Positions 1 to 9,545 of a DNA stretch of 64,000 bases are shown one piece after another. Every line of letters begins with the position of its first letter. Position 1 is the stretch's first letter. The notes under the pieces are model-generated. The model ran no database searches and was not told the origin of the DNA. It saw nothing but the letters and a program-made list of their open reading frames with translations. The position numbers were made by a program, and so were the translations under genes. The stretch is from assembly GCF_001280205.1 (NCBI RefSeq), contig NZ_CP012573.1, positions 806,001 to 870,000 of the forward strand, given 5' to 3'. Origin of the DNA: Clavibacter capsici. GTDB lineage: Bacteria; Actinomycetota; Actinomycetes; Actinomycetales; Microbacteriaceae.

Positions 1-1
1 C

Positions 2-1360
2 GGCTCCTACGACGGCGACATCGTGCTCGAGGACCAGGTCGTCAAGTTCTCCAGCATCCGCGACAGCGAGAAGTCGGGCGTGGTGATCATCCACCAGGAG
101 CTCGCGCTGAGCCCCTTCCTCTCCATCGCGGAGAACATCTTCCTCGGCAACGAGATCTCCAAGGGCGGCTTCATCGACTGGAACGCCACCAACGTCGAGG
201 CCGCGAAGCTCCTCGCCCGCGTCGGGCTGAGCGACAACCCGGCCACGAAGATCGCCGACATCGGCGTGGGCAAGCAGCAGCTCGTGGAGATCGCGAAGGC
301 GCTCTCCAAGGAGGTGAAGCTCCTCATCCTCGACGAGCCCACCGCGGCGCTCAACGACGAGGACTCGGCCCACCTGCTCGACCTGATCAAGCACCTGAAG
401 GGCCAGGGCATCACGAGCATCATCATCAGCCACAAGCTGAACGAGATCAAGGCGATCGCCGACGCCGTCACGATCATCCGCGACGGCAAGACCATCGAGA
501 CCCTCGACCTCGGGCGCGACGCCATCAGCGAGGAGCGGATCATCAAGGGCATGGTGGGCCGCGACCTCCAGAGCCGCTACCCCGACCGCACCCCCGACAT
601 CGGCGAGGAGGTGCTGCGCATCGAGGACTGGACGGTCCACCACCCGCAGGAGCATTCCCGCGTCGTCGTCGACCACGCGAACCTCGACGTCCGCGCGGGC
701 GAGGTCGTCGGCATCGCCGGCCTCATGGGCGCCGGCCGCACCGAGCTCGCGATGAGCGTGTTCGGCCGCTCCTACGGCGCGAACATCTCCGGCAAGCTCT
801 ACAAGCGCGGCAAGGAGATCACCGCCCGCACGGTGGGGGAGGCCATCAAGAACGGCCTCGCGTACGCCACGGAGGACCGCAAGCACTACGGCCTGAACCT
901 CATCGACGACATCAAGCGCAACGTCTCCGGCGCCGCGCTCGACAAGCTGGCCAAGGCCGGCTGGGTCGACGCGAACCAGGAGTACGTGGTGGCCGACGGC
1001 TACCGCAAGTCGATGAACATCAAGGCCCCGAGCGTGGGCGCCATCACCGGGAAGCTCTCCGGCGGCAACCAGCAGAAGGTCGTCCTCTCCAAGTGGATGT
1101 TCTCCGACCCCGACGTGCTCATCCTCGACGAGCCGACCCGCGGCATCGACGTCGGAGCCAAGTACGAGATCTACACGATCATCAACGCGCTCGCCGCGCA
1201 GGGGAAGGCCGTCATCGTCATCTCCAGCGAGCTGCCCGAGCTGCTCGGCATCTGCGACCGGATCTACGCCCTCTCCGCCGGGCGGATCACGGGCCAGCTC
1301 CCGATCTCCGAGGCGACCCCCGAGAGCCTCATGACCTACATGACCAAGGAAAAGGAATAG
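2..1360 (+). CDS. Sugar ABC transporter ATP-binding protein (5' end outside window), probably xylose
   Basis: This is the double-ABC ATPase of a periplasmic-binding-protein-dependent sugar importer (RbsA/XylG/MmsA type), which powers uptake at the membrane. The open frame continues to the window edge, so the first Walker A is lost. The first domain shows the signature-like [14 protein letters not shown] and Walker [12 protein letters not shown]. The second domain has Walker A GLMGAGRT, signature [14 protein letters not shown] and Walker [13 protein letters not shown]. The stop lies 5 bases before the permease start, so the two are co-transcribed. The substrate is inferred: a xylose isomerase gene follows the permease in convergent orientation, which favours xylose, but ribose or another pentose is not excluded. 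Confidence 0.93.
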   Translation, partial: GSYDGDIVLEDQVVKFSSIRDSEKSGVVIIHQELALSPFLSIAENIFLGNEISKGGFIDWNATNVEAAKLLARVGLSDNPATKIADIGVGKQQLVEIAKALSKEVKLLILDEPTAALNDEDSAHLLDLIKHLKGQGITSIIISHKLNEIKAIADAVTIIRDGKTIETLDLGRDAISEERIIKGMVGRDLQSRYPDRTPDIGEEVLRIEDWTVHHPQEHSRVVVDHANLDVRAGEVVGIAGLMGAGRTELAMSVFGRSYGANISGKLYKRGKEITARTVGEAIKNGLAYATEDRKHYGLNLIDDIKRNVSGAALDKLAKAGWVDANQEYVVADGYRKSMNIKAPSVGAITGKLSGGNQQKVVLSKWMFSDPDVLILDEPTRGIDVGAKYEIYTIINALAAQGKAVIVISSELPELLGICDRIYALSAGRITGQLPISEATPESLMTYMTKEKE

Positions 1361-1365
1361 TCACC

Positions 1366-2553
1366 ATGTCCAGTCTCAGCAGTGTGGCGGGTTTCCTCGT
1401 CAGTCGCCTCAGGCAGATCGGCATCTTCATCGCGCTGATCGCGATCGTGGTGCTCTTCCAGATCCTCACCGACGGGACGCTCCTCGAGCCCCGCAACGTC
1501 ACGAGCATCGTCGTCCAGAACGCCTACATCCTGATCCTCGCGATCGGCATGGTGATGATCATCATCGCTGGCCACATCGACCTGTCGGTCGGATCCGTGG
1601 TCGCGCTCATCGGCGCCGTCTCGGGCGTGTTCGCCGTGAACTGGGGCTGGCCGTGGTGGGCGTCCATCCTCGTCAGCCTCGTGATCGGCGGCCTCATCGG
1701 CGCCTGGCAGGGCTTCTGGGTGGCGTACGTCGGCATCCCCGCGTTCATCGTGACGCTCGCCGGCATGCTCACCTTCCGCGGCCTCGCGCAGATCGTGCTG
1801 GAGAACCGCCCGATCACGCCGTTCCCGGACGAGTACGTGTCGGTCGGCGCGGGCTTCCTGCCCGACCCCTCGGGCGGCACCTCCTACCTCGAGTGGGTCA
1901 CGGTCACGCTCGGCGTCCTGGCCGCGGTCTTCCTCGTCGCGCAGCAGCTCCGCGAGCGTCGTGCCCGCGTGAAGCTGAACCTCGAGGACGAGCCCTTCGC
2001 CTGGTTCATCACGAAGCTCGCCACCATTGCGATCCTCGTGCTCGGCATCACGTACCTGCTCGCCAGCTACCAGGGCACCCCGATCGTGCTCGTGATCCTC
2101 GCGGTCCTCGTGCTCGTCTACACGGCGGTGATGGGCCGCAGCATCTTCGGCCGTCACATCTACGCCCGAGGCGGCAACCTGAACGCGGCGCAGCTGTCCG
2201 GCATCAACACGAAGCGCGTGGACTTCCTGCTCTTCGTGAACATGGGCTTCCTGGCCGCCCTCGCGGGCATCGCCTTCACGGCGCGCAGCAACTCGGCGCT
2301 CCCCGCGGCCGGCAACGGCTTCGAGCTCGACGCGATCGCCGCGGTGTTCATCGGCGGCGCGGCCGTCACGGGCGGCATCGGCACCGTCACCGGCGCGATG
2401 GTCGGTGGCCTGATCATGGGCGTGCTCAACAACGGCATGTCGCTGCTCGGCCTCGGCACGGAGTACCAGCAGCTCATCAAGGGCCTCGTGCTCCTGCTGG
2501 CCGTCGCGTTCGACGTGTTCAACAAGAGCCGCGGGTCCAAGTCCGCGACCTGA
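1366..2553 (+). CDS. Sugar ABC transporter permease, XylH/RbsC family, probably xylose
   Basis: This 395-residue polytopic membrane protein is the permease partner of the upstream ATPase. The family signature is visible as AGHIDLSVGSVVALIGAVSG near residue 65, and GGAAVTGGIGTVTGAMVGG near residue 330. It is longer than RbsC, as is usual for XylH/GguB-type permeases, because of an extra central segment containing a charged loop (RERRARVKLNLEDE). I chose the ATG at 1366 because it follows the ATPase stop closely and starts just before the first hydrophobic segment. A longer frame upstream only runs through the ATPase gene. It is the last gene of the operon and is followed by a hairpin terminator. 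Confidence 0.93.
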   Translation: MSSLSSVAGFLVSRLRQIGIFIALIAIVVLFQILTDGTLLEPRNVTSIVVQNAYILILAIGMVMIIIAGHIDLSVGSVVALIGAVSGVFAVNWGWPWWASILVSLVIGGLIGAWQGFWVAYVGIPAFIVTLAGMLTFRGLAQIVLENRPITPFPDEYVSVGAGFLPDPSGGTSYLEWVTVTLGVLAAVFLVAQQLRERRARVKLNLEDEPFAWFITKLATIAILVLGITYLLASYQGTPIVLVILAVLVLVYTAVMGRSIFGRHIYARGGNLNAAQLSGINTKRVDFLLFVNMGFLAALAGIAFTARSNSALPAAGNGFELDAIAAVFIGGAAVTGGIGTVTGAMVGGLIMGVLNNGMSLLGLGTEYQQLIKGLVLLLAVAFDVFNKSRGSKSAT

Positions 2554-2579
2554 TCCACCCGCGCTGACGCGCAGACGCG

Positions 2580-2611
2580 AGGGCCCGGCATCCGAGAGGA
2601 CGCCGGGCCCT
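2580..2611 (+). terminator. Hairpin terminator after the ABC permease
   Basis: The 10-bp stem AGGGCCCGGC/GCCGGGCCCT encloses a 12-base loop and lies 26 bases after the permease stop. There is no U tract, as is common in actinobacteria. The left arm shares GGGCCCGGCATCC with the xylA terminator about 130 bp further on. Confidence 0.7.
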
Positions 2612-2705
2612 CTCGTCGCATCCCGGGCACGGCGCACGGGGCACGGGGCACGGCGTCGCGCGCGGCATGGAGGACGCGGCGGACGCGCGCGATCGCCTGG
2701 GACGA

Positions 2706-2743
2706 CGGAGGGCCCGGCATCCACGTGGATGCCGGGCCCTCCG
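2706..2743 (-). terminator. Perfect 38-base palindrome acting as terminator of xylA
   Basis: A 19-bp perfect inverted repeat with no spacer (left arm begins CGGAGGGCCCGGCATCC) sits 18 bases beyond the xylA stop. It closes the tail-to-tail gap between the ABC operon and xylA and would work on either strand. Confidence 0.7.
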
Positions 2744-2761
2744 GTCGTGCGGGTGCGGGCT

Positions 2762-3955
2762 CTAGGAGCGCGCGCCCATCAGGTGCTCGAGCGCCAGCTG
2801 GTTGAGGCGGACGAATCCGAAGCCCTTCGCGTCGAAGTACTCGTCGGCCGCGAAGTCCTCGTAGGAGGAGCGGTCGGCGAGGATGTCGTCGTAGGACTCG
2901 CCCTCGTTCAGCGTCGGCGTGTAGATGTCCTGGACCTTGGCGGCGGCCAGCGCCTCCTGGACCTCGGGGTCGGCGCGGAAGGCCTGCGCGCGCTCCTTGA
3001 GGAGCAGGTACATGCGCATGTTCGCCGCGGCGGAGTCCCACACGCCCGTGATGTCCTCGGTGCGGCTGGGCTTGTAGTCGAAGTGACGGGGGCCGTCGTA
3101 GGAGCGGCCGCCGCCCACGCCGCCGTTCTCCAGCAGGTCGACGAGCGAGAACGCGTTCTGCAGGTCGCCGTGGCCGAAGACGAGGTCCTGGTCGTACTTG
3201 ATGCCGCGCTGGCCGTTGAGGTCGATGTGGAAGAGCTTTCCCTGGTACAGCGCCTGCATGATGCCGGCGGTGAAGTTGAGGCCCGCCATCTGCTCGTGGC
3301 CGACCTCGGGGTTCACGCCGACGAGCTCGGGGCGCTCGAGGGTCTCGATGAAGGCGAGGGCGTGGCCCAGGGTCGGCAGCAGGATGTCGCCGCGGGGCTC
3401 GTTGGGCTTCGGCTCGATGGCGAAGCGGATGTCGTAGCCCTTGTCGGTGACGTAGTCGCCGAGGAGGTTGACGGCCTCGCGGTAGCGCTCGAGCGCGCCG
3501 CGGACGTCCTTGGCGGAGTCGTACTCGGCGCCCTCGCGGCCGCCCCACATCACGAACGTCTGCGCGCCGAGCTCGGCGGCGAGGTCGATGTTGCGGAGCA
3601 CCTTGCGGATCGCGAACCGGCGGACGGCGCGGTCGTTGGAGGTGAAGCCGCCGTCCTTGAAGACGGGGGCCGAGAAGAGGTTCGTGGTGACCATCGGCAC
3701 GACGATGCCGGTGTCGCTCAGCGCGCCCTTGAGGCGGTCGATCTGCTTCTGGCGCTCCGCGTCGGTGGATCCGAAGGCGAAGAGGTCGTCGTCGTGGAAC
3801 GTGAGGCCGTAGGCGCCCAGCTCCGAGATGCGCTCCACGCCCTCGACCACGTCGAGGTCGGAGCGGGTCGGGCCGCCGAAGGGGTCGGCCCCCGTGTATC
3901 CGATGGTCCAGAGTCCGAACGAGAACTTGTCCTCGCGGGTGGGGGTGAGCGCCAT
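2762..3955 (-). CDS. xylA: Xylose isomerase
   Basis: This 397-residue enzyme interconverts D-xylose and D-xylulose in the cytoplasm and is full length for the actinobacterial class I family. The catalytic pair H54 and D57 lies in TFHDDD. Metal-site segments are visible: [33 protein letters not shown] and FGHGDLQ. The ATG at 3955 is preceded by a good AGGAGA site. The gene converges on the ABC transporter operon and is divergent from the beta-glucosidase gene. No xylulokinase or ROK-type regulator is in view, but the upstream region holds a GTTG-N7-CAAC repeat that could be an operator. Confidence 0.97.
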   Translation of the reverse strand: MALTPTREDKFSFGLWTIGYTGADPFGGPTRSDLDVVEGVERISELGAYGLTFHDDDLFAFGSTDAERQKQIDRLKGALSDTGIVVPMVTTNLFSAPVFKDGGFTSNDRAVRRFAIRKVLRNIDLAAELGAQTFVMWGGREGAEYDSAKDVRGALERYREAVNLLGDYVTDKGYDIRFAIEPKPNEPRGDILLPTLGHALAFIETLERPELVGVNPEVGHEQMAGLNFTAGIMQALYQGKLFHIDLNGQRGIKYDQDLVFGHGDLQNAFSLVDLLENGGVGGGRSYDGPRHFDYKPSRTEDITGVWDSAAANMRMYLLLKERAQAFRADPEVQEALAAAKVQDIYTPTLNEGESYDDILADRSSYEDFAADEYFDAKGFGFVRLNQLALEHLMGARS

Positions 3956-3985
3956 GGTGTCTCCTGTCAGCGTCGTCGGTGATTT

Positions 3986-4000
3986 GTTGCTAGCTACAAC
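3986..4000. promoter_or_regulatory. Possible sugar-repressor operator upstream of xylA
   Basis: GTTG-N7-CAAC lies in a small A/T-rich island within the 206-bp gap between xylA and the beta-glucosidase gene. Placement and the TTGTTG-like arms resemble ROK/XylR operators, but the match is short and only two half sites of four bases are exact. Confidence 0.3.
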
Positions 4001-4161
4001 CTAACCGGAGCGCGGCGGCGGCACAACGCCGACACGGCCGCGGCGACGGCTCGGGTGGACGCTCGCGTCGCGGCCCGGGCAGGATGGCGGGAGGCCGTGG
4101 CTGGACCCGCGCGAGCGCGGGTCGGGCGGCCGCCACCCCGACGGAGAGGTCCCCGAACGCC

Positions 4162-5667
4162 ATGACCGACGCATCGCCCACCGCAGCCGGCACGCCCGGG
4201 GATCCCGTTGACGACCGGGGCGCGGGGCTCGCCTTCCCGCCCGGCTTCCTGTTCGGATCCGCCACCGCCGCGTACCAGATCGAGGGTGCCGCCGACGAGG
4301 ACGGCCGGGGTGCCTCGATCTGGGACACGTTCAGCCGCACGCCGGGGAAGGTGCTGGGCGGCGACACGGGCGACGTCGCCGACGACCACTACCACCGGCT
4401 CGAGTCCGACCTCGACCTGATGCAGGCGCTCGGCCTCGAGGCGTACCGGTTCTCGATCGCGTGGCCGCGGATCCAGCCGACCGGGCGCGGCCCGGCGAAC
4501 CCGGCGGGGCTCGCGTTCTACGGGCGGCTCGTCGACGGCCTGGTGGCCCGCGGCATCACGCCCATCGCGACGCTCTACCACTGGGACCTCCCGCAGGCGC
4601 TCGAGGACGAGGGCGGCTGGACGAACCGGGACACCGCGTACGCCTTCGCCGACTACGCCCGGATCATGGGCGAGGCGCTCGGCGACCGCGTCGGCACGTG
4701 GACCACGCTCAACGAGCCGTGGTGCTCGGCCTACCTCGGCTACGCGGCCGGCGTGCACGCGCCGGGCCGCACCGACGCCGAGGCGTCGTTCCGTGCCGTC
4801 CACCACCTCAACCTCGCGCACGGGCTCGCCGTCCGGGCGCTCCAGGAGGTCGTGCCGGCGGACGCGCGCTTCTCCATCACGCTCAACCTGCACGTGATCC
4901 GCGGCGAGGGCGACACGGGCCCCGAGGCCGTGCGCCGCGTCGACGGCGTCGGCAACCGCGTGTTCCTCGGCCCGCTGCTGCACGGGGAGTACCCCGCCGA
5001 CGTGATCGAGGACACGGCGGCGATCACCGACTGGTCGTTCGTCCTCCCGGGCGACGCCGAGCTGATCCGCCAGCCGCTCGACCTGCTGGGCGTCAACTAC
5101 TACAACACCAGCCGCGTGCGGATGCGGGACGCGTCCTCCGCGGGCGGCGGCACCTCCATCCACGGCGACGTCGCCGCGACGCCCTTCCCCGGCACGGAGG
5201 ACGTCGAGTTCCTGGAGCAGCCGGGCCCGTACACGGCGATGGGCTGGAACATCGAGCCGCAGGGCCTCGAGGACCTCCTCGTGTCGCTGCACGAGGAGTT
5301 CCCCGACCTGCCGCTGATGGTCACGGAGAACGGCGCCGCCTTCGACGACGAGGTGACCGTGGGGGACGGCGGCGCGCGCGCCGTGCACGACGCCGAGCGG
5401 ATCGACTACCTCAGCCGGCACTTCGCGGCCGCCCACCGCGCCATCGAGCGCGGCGTCGACCTCCGCGGCTACCAGGTGTGGTCGCTCCTCGACAACTTCG
5501 AGTGGGCCTTCGGGTACTCGAAGCGCTTCGGGATCGTGCACGTCGACTACGCCACGCAGGAGCGCACGCCCAAGGACAGCGCGCTCTGGTACGCCCGGCT
5601 CATCGCCGACCGCGCCATCCCCGCCGCCGACGCGCGCCCCGAGCGCGACGTGCGTCCCGGGGCGTGA
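4162..5667 (+). CDS. Family 1 glycoside hydrolase, beta-glucosidase
   Basis: This 501-residue cytoplasmic glycosidase would release glucose from beta-linked disaccharides such as cellobiose or plant glucosides. The N-terminal family 1 signature is [19 protein letters not shown]. The acid/base is E185 in TLNEPW and the nucleophile E389 is in VTENGA. I chose the ATG at 4162 because GGAGAGGT precedes it by about 11 bases; the open frame extends further upstream without a ribosome site. The GTG of the next gene overlaps its stop (GTGA), so the two are translationally coupled. Exact substrate cannot be read from sequence. Confidence 0.94.
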   Translation: MTDASPTAAGTPGDPVDDRGAGLAFPPGFLFGSATAAYQIEGAADEDGRGASIWDTFSRTPGKVLGGDTGDVADDHYHRLESDLDLMQALGLEAYRFSIAWPRIQPTGRGPANPAGLAFYGRLVDGLVARGITPIATLYHWDLPQALEDEGGWTNRDTAYAFADYARIMGEALGDRVGTWTTLNEPWCSAYLGYAAGVHAPGRTDAEASFRAVHHLNLAHGLAVRALQEVVPADARFSITLNLHVIRGEGDTGPEAVRRVDGVGNRVFLGPLLHGEYPADVIEDTAAITDWSFVLPGDAELIRQPLDLLGVNYYNTSRVRMRDASSAGGGTSIHGDVAATPFPGTEDVEFLEQPGPYTAMGWNIEPQGLEDLLVSLHEEFPDLPLMVTENGAAFDDEVTVGDGGARAVHDAERIDYLSRHFAAAHRAIERGVDLRGYQVWSLLDNFEWAFGYSKRFGIVHVDYATQERTPKDSALWYARLIADRAIPAADARPERDVRPGA

Positions 5668-6230
5668 GCGCCCCGCCGCCCGGCGCGGACGAGCGCGCGG
5701 AGCTCGCCGACGGCATCTGGATGCGGCCCGCGCGGATCACCGACGCGGTCGCGCTCGCCGAGGCGTACCGCGCGAACCGGGAGCACCTCCGCCCGTTCGA
5801 GCCGGCGCGCACCGACGCGTTCTTCACGTCGGCGGGGCAGCGCGCGCAGCTCGCGGGCCGGGTCGCCGAGCGGGCCGCCGGATCCGGGCTGCCGTACCTC
5901 GTCGTGGAGGGGGACCGGATCATCGGGCGCTGCGACCTCTTCGCGGTGAAGCGCGGGGCGGCGCAGAGCGCGAGCCTCGGCTACTGGATCGACCGCGACC
6001 GGCAGGGGATCGGCCTCGCCACGGCCGCCGCGCGGCACGCGGTCCGCATCGCACGGGCCGCCGGGCTGCACCGGCTGGAGGCGTCGACGCTCGTGGGGAA
6101 CGGCGGATCCGAGGAGGTGCTCCGGCGGGCCGGCTTCGTCGCGATCGGCGTCGCGCCCGCCTACCTGCGGATCGACGGCGCGTGGAGCGACCATACGCTC
6201 TGGCAGCGGGTGGTCGACGGCGCGCGCTGA
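5664..6230 (+). CDS. GNAT family acetyltransferase, RimJ/RimL type
   Basis: This 188-residue predicted N-acetyltransferase resembles the ribosomal-protein alanine acetyltransferase group. [10 protein letters not shown] begins the fold, and the acetyl-CoA loop is in [17 protein letters not shown] at about residues 110-127, followed by the typical [22 protein letters not shown]. The start GTG overlaps the stop of the beta-glucosidase gene by four bases, and no other start fits. Its substrate is unknown; being coupled to a glycosidase suggests an operon but not a shared pathway. It ends 25 bp from the converging MarR gene. Confidence 0.85.
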   Translation: MSAPPPGADERAELADGIWMRPARITDAVALAEAYRANREHLRPFEPARTDAFFTSAGQRAQLAGRVAERAAGSGLPYLVVEGDRIIGRCDLFAVKRGAAQSASLGYWIDRDRQGIGLATAAARHAVRIARAAGLHRLEASTLVGNGGSEEVLRRAGFVAIGVAPAYLRIDGAWSDHTLWQRVVDGAR

Positions 6231-6255
6231 GCGAGGCCGCCCGCAGGCGTCCGCG

Positions 6256-6693
6256 TCAGGCGTCGAGCAGCAGGTCGGTCATGCTGCGCAGACGGGCCTG
6301 GGCGCTCGAGTCCGCGCCGCTGCGGTTCACGACGTCGTCGTGCACCTGCTCGGCGACGCGCAGGAGGTCGGGCAGGATGCCGCGGCCGCGCTCCGTCAGC
6401 GCGATGAGGAGGCGCCGCTCGTCGGCCTGGTCGCGCTGCCGCGTGATGTAGCCGAGGAGCTCGAGGCGCTTGAACAGCGGGGACAGCGTGCCCGGCGTCA
6501 GCTGCACGGCGTCGCTCAGGTCGCCGGCGCGACGGGGATCCTCCTCGTGGAGGGCGAGCATCACGAGGTACTGCGGATGCGTGAGGTGGTACGGCTTCAG
6601 CAACGGCCGGTAGAGCGAGATCACCGCTCGGGACGCCGCTGCGAGCAGCAGGCCCATGTCGCGGTCGAGCAGCGCTCCGTCATGGTCCGTCAT
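6256..6693 (-). CDS. MarR family transcriptional regulator
   Basis: This 145-residue winged-helix regulator would bind a short palindrome as a dimer. The hallmark segments are LTHPQYLVMLALHEE, then the recognition region LSDAVQLTPGTLSPLFKRLE and the wing ITRQRDQADERRLLIALT. The ATG at 6693 is chosen because AGGAGG sits seven bases upstream; a longer frame begins at 6720 without such a site. It lacks the N-terminal cysteine of OhrR peroxide sensors, so the signal is probably a ligand rather than thiol oxidation. No obvious target gene is divergent from it. Confidence 0.9.
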   Translation of the reverse strand: MTDHDGALLDRDMGLLLAAASRAVISLYRPLLKPYHLTHPQYLVMLALHEEDPRRAGDLSDAVQLTPGTLSPLFKRLELLGYITRQRDQADERRLLIALTERGRGILPDLLRVAEQVHDDVVNRSGADSSAQARLRSMTDLLLDA

Positions 6694-6817
6694 GTGTCCT
6701 CCTGGCCGTCCGCGGGACACGTCCCCCGACGGCCTGATCCCTTCGGACGCTACTCCCGAGATCGAGGAGCGTCGCGACCGGGCACGGCACGCACAGCGCG
6801 CGCGGAGGGTCGCGTCA

Positions 6818-7153
6818 TCACTCGGTGCCGGGCGGCATCCAGCCCTGCGCGATCTGGTGCCGGCGCACGGCCTCGACGGCGCTGTCGACGTCCACCGGGA
6901 CGGCGTCCCAGATGATGCCGGAGCCGTCCATCCAGCCGAGCGCGAGCATGGTGTCGGCCAGGTCCTCGACGAACATGGACACCGTCGTCCCGTGGGACCG
7001 GATGAGGTCGCCGTGCAGGCTCCAGCCGAAGTAGGCGGACAGGTACCTGGCCTGCTCCGAGTGGCTGCGCTGCAGGTGGCGGTTCAGGCGCTCCGTGGAT
7101 CCGCCGGATGCCTGGACCTCGTCCTGGAGCTCGTCGCCGTGCTGGTCCGACAT
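6818..7153 (-). CDS. Conserved-looking hypothetical protein, 111 residues
   Basis: I do not recognise this protein. It is acidic and soluble, with no signal peptide or membrane segment, and appears helical at the N-terminus (RLNRHLQRSHSEQARYLSAY). It contains a central FVEDLADTMLALGWMDG and ends in QGWMPPGTE. The start is supported by GGAGGAA nine bases upstream, and third-position G/C bias is strong in this frame. It stands alone between the MarR and LysR genes, all on the minus strand but separated by 124-127 bp, so co-transcription is uncertain. Confidence 0.7.
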   Translation of the reverse strand: MSDQHGDELQDEVQASGGSTERLNRHLQRSHSEQARYLSAYFGWSLHGDLIRSHGTTVSMFVEDLADTMLALGWMDGSGIIWDAVPVDVDSAVEAVRRHQIAQGWMPPGTE

Positions 7154-7280
7154 GCCGCTCGTTCCTCCGCGTCAGGGAGCCGCCGGCGGACGCCGGAGGC
7201 AGACCCCTCAGACATTACGGAGCACCACCGACATCGCGCCAGCGGCGGGGGCGCGACGCATCGGCGGACCGGGCCGGGCG

Positions 7281-8237
7281 TCAGGCGCGGCGCAGCTCCC
7301 AGTCGCCCACGCGCAGCCGGGTGAGCGCCGTCACCGCGGCGTGCACGGCGGCCGAGCGGGATCCGCCCGGCGCCGTCACGACGTGCACCACGCGCTCGCC
7401 GACCCCCGAGATCCGCCGACGGACGACGCCGCGGGGGAGGGGCGCGGTCGCGAGCGCGAGCGAGGGGAGGAGCGCCACCCCGAGGCCCGCGTGCACCATG
7501 CCGACGGCGGCGGCCGCGTTGTCGGTCTCGAACGAGGTCGCGGGCGCGAAGCCGCTGCGCGCGCACGCGCTCACCAGGTGCCGTCGGCAGCGCACGCAGC
7601 CGGCGATCCACCTGTCGTCCGCGAGGTCGCGGAGCGCGAGCGGGCCGCGGTGGCGCAGCGCCCGCGCCTCGGGGAGCACCGCCCAGAGCGTCTCGCGCCA
7701 CAGGGGCCGCACCTCGAGGCCGTCGAGGGCGCGCGCGGCGGGATCGTCGGGGTCGTCGGGGTAGGCGAAGGTCACCGCGACGTCCGCCTCTCGCGCGCGG
7801 ACCGCCGCCACGGCCTCGGGCGGCTCGGCCTCGAGGTACCCGAAGCCGAGGCCCGGATGCGCGGACGCGAGCCCGCCGAGGAGCCGCGGCACGACGGTGG
7901 ACGACGCGGACGGGAACGCGGCGACGCGCACCGTGCCGGCGCGGAGGCCGCGCAGGTCGTCGATCTCGTCGGCTGCCGCGTCGATCGCGTGCACCACGGT
8001 CTCCGCGTGCCGCGCCAGCACGCGGCCGGCCTCCGTGAGCACGACCCCGCGTCCGGCGCGCGCCGTCACGGGCACGCCGATCCGGGACTCGAGGCGGCGG
8101 AGCGTCTGGGAGAGGGCGGGCTGCGTGATGCCGAGGGATGCCGCCGCGGCCGTGATCGACCCGCGGACGGCGAGCGCGTGCACGGCCTGGAGCGCGGACG
8201 AGTCGAGGTCCCGGGCGGTGACCGGTGCATCCGTCAT
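7281..8237 (-). CDS. LysR family transcriptional regulator
   Basis: This 318-residue regulator has the N-terminal LysR helix-turn-helix at about residues 15-75 (ALAVRGSITAAAASLGITQ, then ALSQTLRRLESRIG) and a C-terminal effector-binding domain. Two or three cysteines occur in GCVRCRRHLVSAC. It is divergent from a PLP-dependent enzyme gene 81 bp away, with a clear T-N11-A palindrome between the two starts. That is the classic arrangement for a LysR protein that controls itself and its neighbour. Confidence 0.93.
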   Translation of the reverse strand: MTDAPVTARDLDSSALQAVHALAVRGSITAAAASLGITQPALSQTLRRLESRIGVPVTARAGRGVVLTEAGRVLARHAETVVHAIDAAADEIDDLRGLRAGTVRVAAFPSASSTVVPRLLGGLASAHPGLGFGYLEAEPPEAVAAVRAREADVAVTFAYPDDPDDPAARALDGLEVRPLWRETLWAVLPEARALRHRGPLALRDLADDRWIAGCVRCRRHLVSACARSGFAPATSFETDNAAAAVGMVHAGLGVALLPSLALATAPLPRGVVRRRISGVGERVVHVVTAPGGSRSAAVHAAVTALTRLRVGDWELRRA

Positions 8238-8244
8238 GCGCGGA

Positions 8245-8263
8245 GCATAACGCGCGCTTATGC
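8245..8263. promoter_or_regulatory. LysR-type operator, T-N11-A box
   Basis: GCATAA-N7-TTATGC is a perfect inverted repeat that meets the LysR consensus, with T at 8248 and A at 8260 separated by 11 bases. It starts eight bases upstream of the lysR start and about 55 bases upstream of the divergent gene. It is an A/T-rich island in GC-rich DNA. Confidence 0.7.
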
Positions 8264-8318
8264 GTCACATGCCGTGACCGGGCTTGCTCCGCCCTCCTGC
8301 GCTCGCCACGCTGGACGC

Positions 8319-9413
8319 ATGCCGACCCCGACCCCCGCCCCCGCCGCATCCGCGGACGACGCCTCCGCGCCGCTCCCCGCCGACCTGCGCGACCTGTTCG
8401 AGGCGGGCCCCGGCTACCTCTCCGCCTGCACCATGGGCCTGCCCACGCGCGCCACCGTCGCGCGGCTCCGGGACGACCTCACGACGTGGTCGGCCGGCGG
8501 ATCCACCGCGCACGGCTACGGCGGCGTCGTCGAGGGCGTGCGCGCGTCGTACGCGTCGCTCGTGGGCGTGCCGGTGGGATCCGTCGCGATCGGCTCGCAG
8601 ACCGCCTCCTTCGTGAGCGTGCTCGCCGCCGCCGTGCCCGCGGGCGCCGAGGTGCTGTGCGTCGCGGGCGACTTCAGCTCGCTCACCTACCCCTTCGTGG
8701 TGGCCCGGGCGCGCGGCGTGGTCGTGCGCCACGTGCCGCTCGAGGAGCTCGCGGCCGAGATCGGTCCGCGCACGCACCTCGTCGCCTTCTCGCTCGTGCA
8801 GTCCGCGGACGGGCGCGTGGCCGACGTCGCCGCCATCCGGGAGGCCGCGCGGATCCACGACGCCTTCACGCTGTGCGACACCACGCAGGCCGCCGGCGCG
8901 ATGCCCGTCGACGCGGGGCTCTTCGACGCGACCGCCTGCCACGCCTACAAGTGGCTGTGCGCGCCCCGCGGCGCCGCGTTCCTCACGCTGTCGGACCGCT
9001 ACCGGCGGACCCTCGTGCCCGTGCAGGCCAACTGGTACGCGGGCGCCGACGTGTGGGCCTCCTGCTACGGGCCCGCCATGGCGCTCGCCGAGGACGCCCG
9101 CGCCTTCGACGTGTCCCCGGCGTTCGGCGCCTGGGTCGGCGCGGCGCCCGCGATCGCCCTCTTCGCCCGCCTCGACCTCGACGCCGTGCACCGCAGGAAC
9201 GCGGAGCTCGGCGACCTCGTGAGCGCGGGGCTCGGGATCGAGCCGCGCGGGCAGGCCATCGTCACCTGGCCGGACGCGGACGGCGCCGACCTCGCGCGGC
9301 TGGGCGCCGCGGGGATCGTCGCCTCCGGTCGCGCGGGCCGGGCGCGCATCGCGTTCCACCTCTGGAACGACGAGGACGACGTCGAGCGCGTGGTGGCGGC
9401 GCTCCGCGGCTGA
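8319..9413 (+). CDS. Aminotransferase class V protein (cysteine desulfurase/selenocysteine lyase-like)
   Basis: This 364-residue PLP-dependent enzyme has fold type I, class V. The Schiff-base lysine is K211 in ACHAYKWLCAPRGAAF, and the preceding PLP-contact region is TLCDTTQAAGAMPVD. The C-terminal part ends with GRARIAFHLWNDEDDVERV, typical of this class. It could be a cysteine desulfurase, an isopenicillin-N-epimerase-like enzyme or another lyase; no iron-sulfur assembly genes are nearby, so a dedicated Fe-S role is not supported. Regulation by the divergent LysR protein is likely. There is no strong ribosome site before the ATG at 8319. Confidence 0.85.
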   Translation: MPTPTPAPAASADDASAPLPADLRDLFEAGPGYLSACTMGLPTRATVARLRDDLTTWSAGGSTAHGYGGVVEGVRASYASLVGVPVGSVAIGSQTASFVSVLAAAVPAGAEVLCVAGDFSSLTYPFVVARARGVVVRHVPLEELAAEIGPRTHLVAFSLVQSADGRVADVAAIREAARIHDAFTLCDTTQAAGAMPVDAGLFDATACHAYKWLCAPRGAAFLTLSDRYRRTLVPVQANWYAGADVWASCYGPAMALAEDARAFDVSPAFGAWVGAAPAIALFARLDLDAVHRRNAELGDLVSAGLGIEPRGQAIVTWPDADGADLARLGAAGIVASGRAGRARIAFHLWNDEDDVERVVAALRG

Positions 9414-9545
9414 CGCATCCGCTCGCGCGAAATTCTTCGACCTGGGAATACGCCGAGGGCGAGCCAGTTGGACATCGAGTCGGTCCACGCCGGCCGCCCC
9501 GTCCTGCGGCGCTCCGCGCCCCCACTCCTGCCGAAGGAACGCCCC

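Noticed and set aside
2706-2743. Palindrome as a recombination or attachment site
   Set aside because: It lies 18 bases past the xylA stop in a convergent gap, which fits a terminator; no recombinase gene is nearby.
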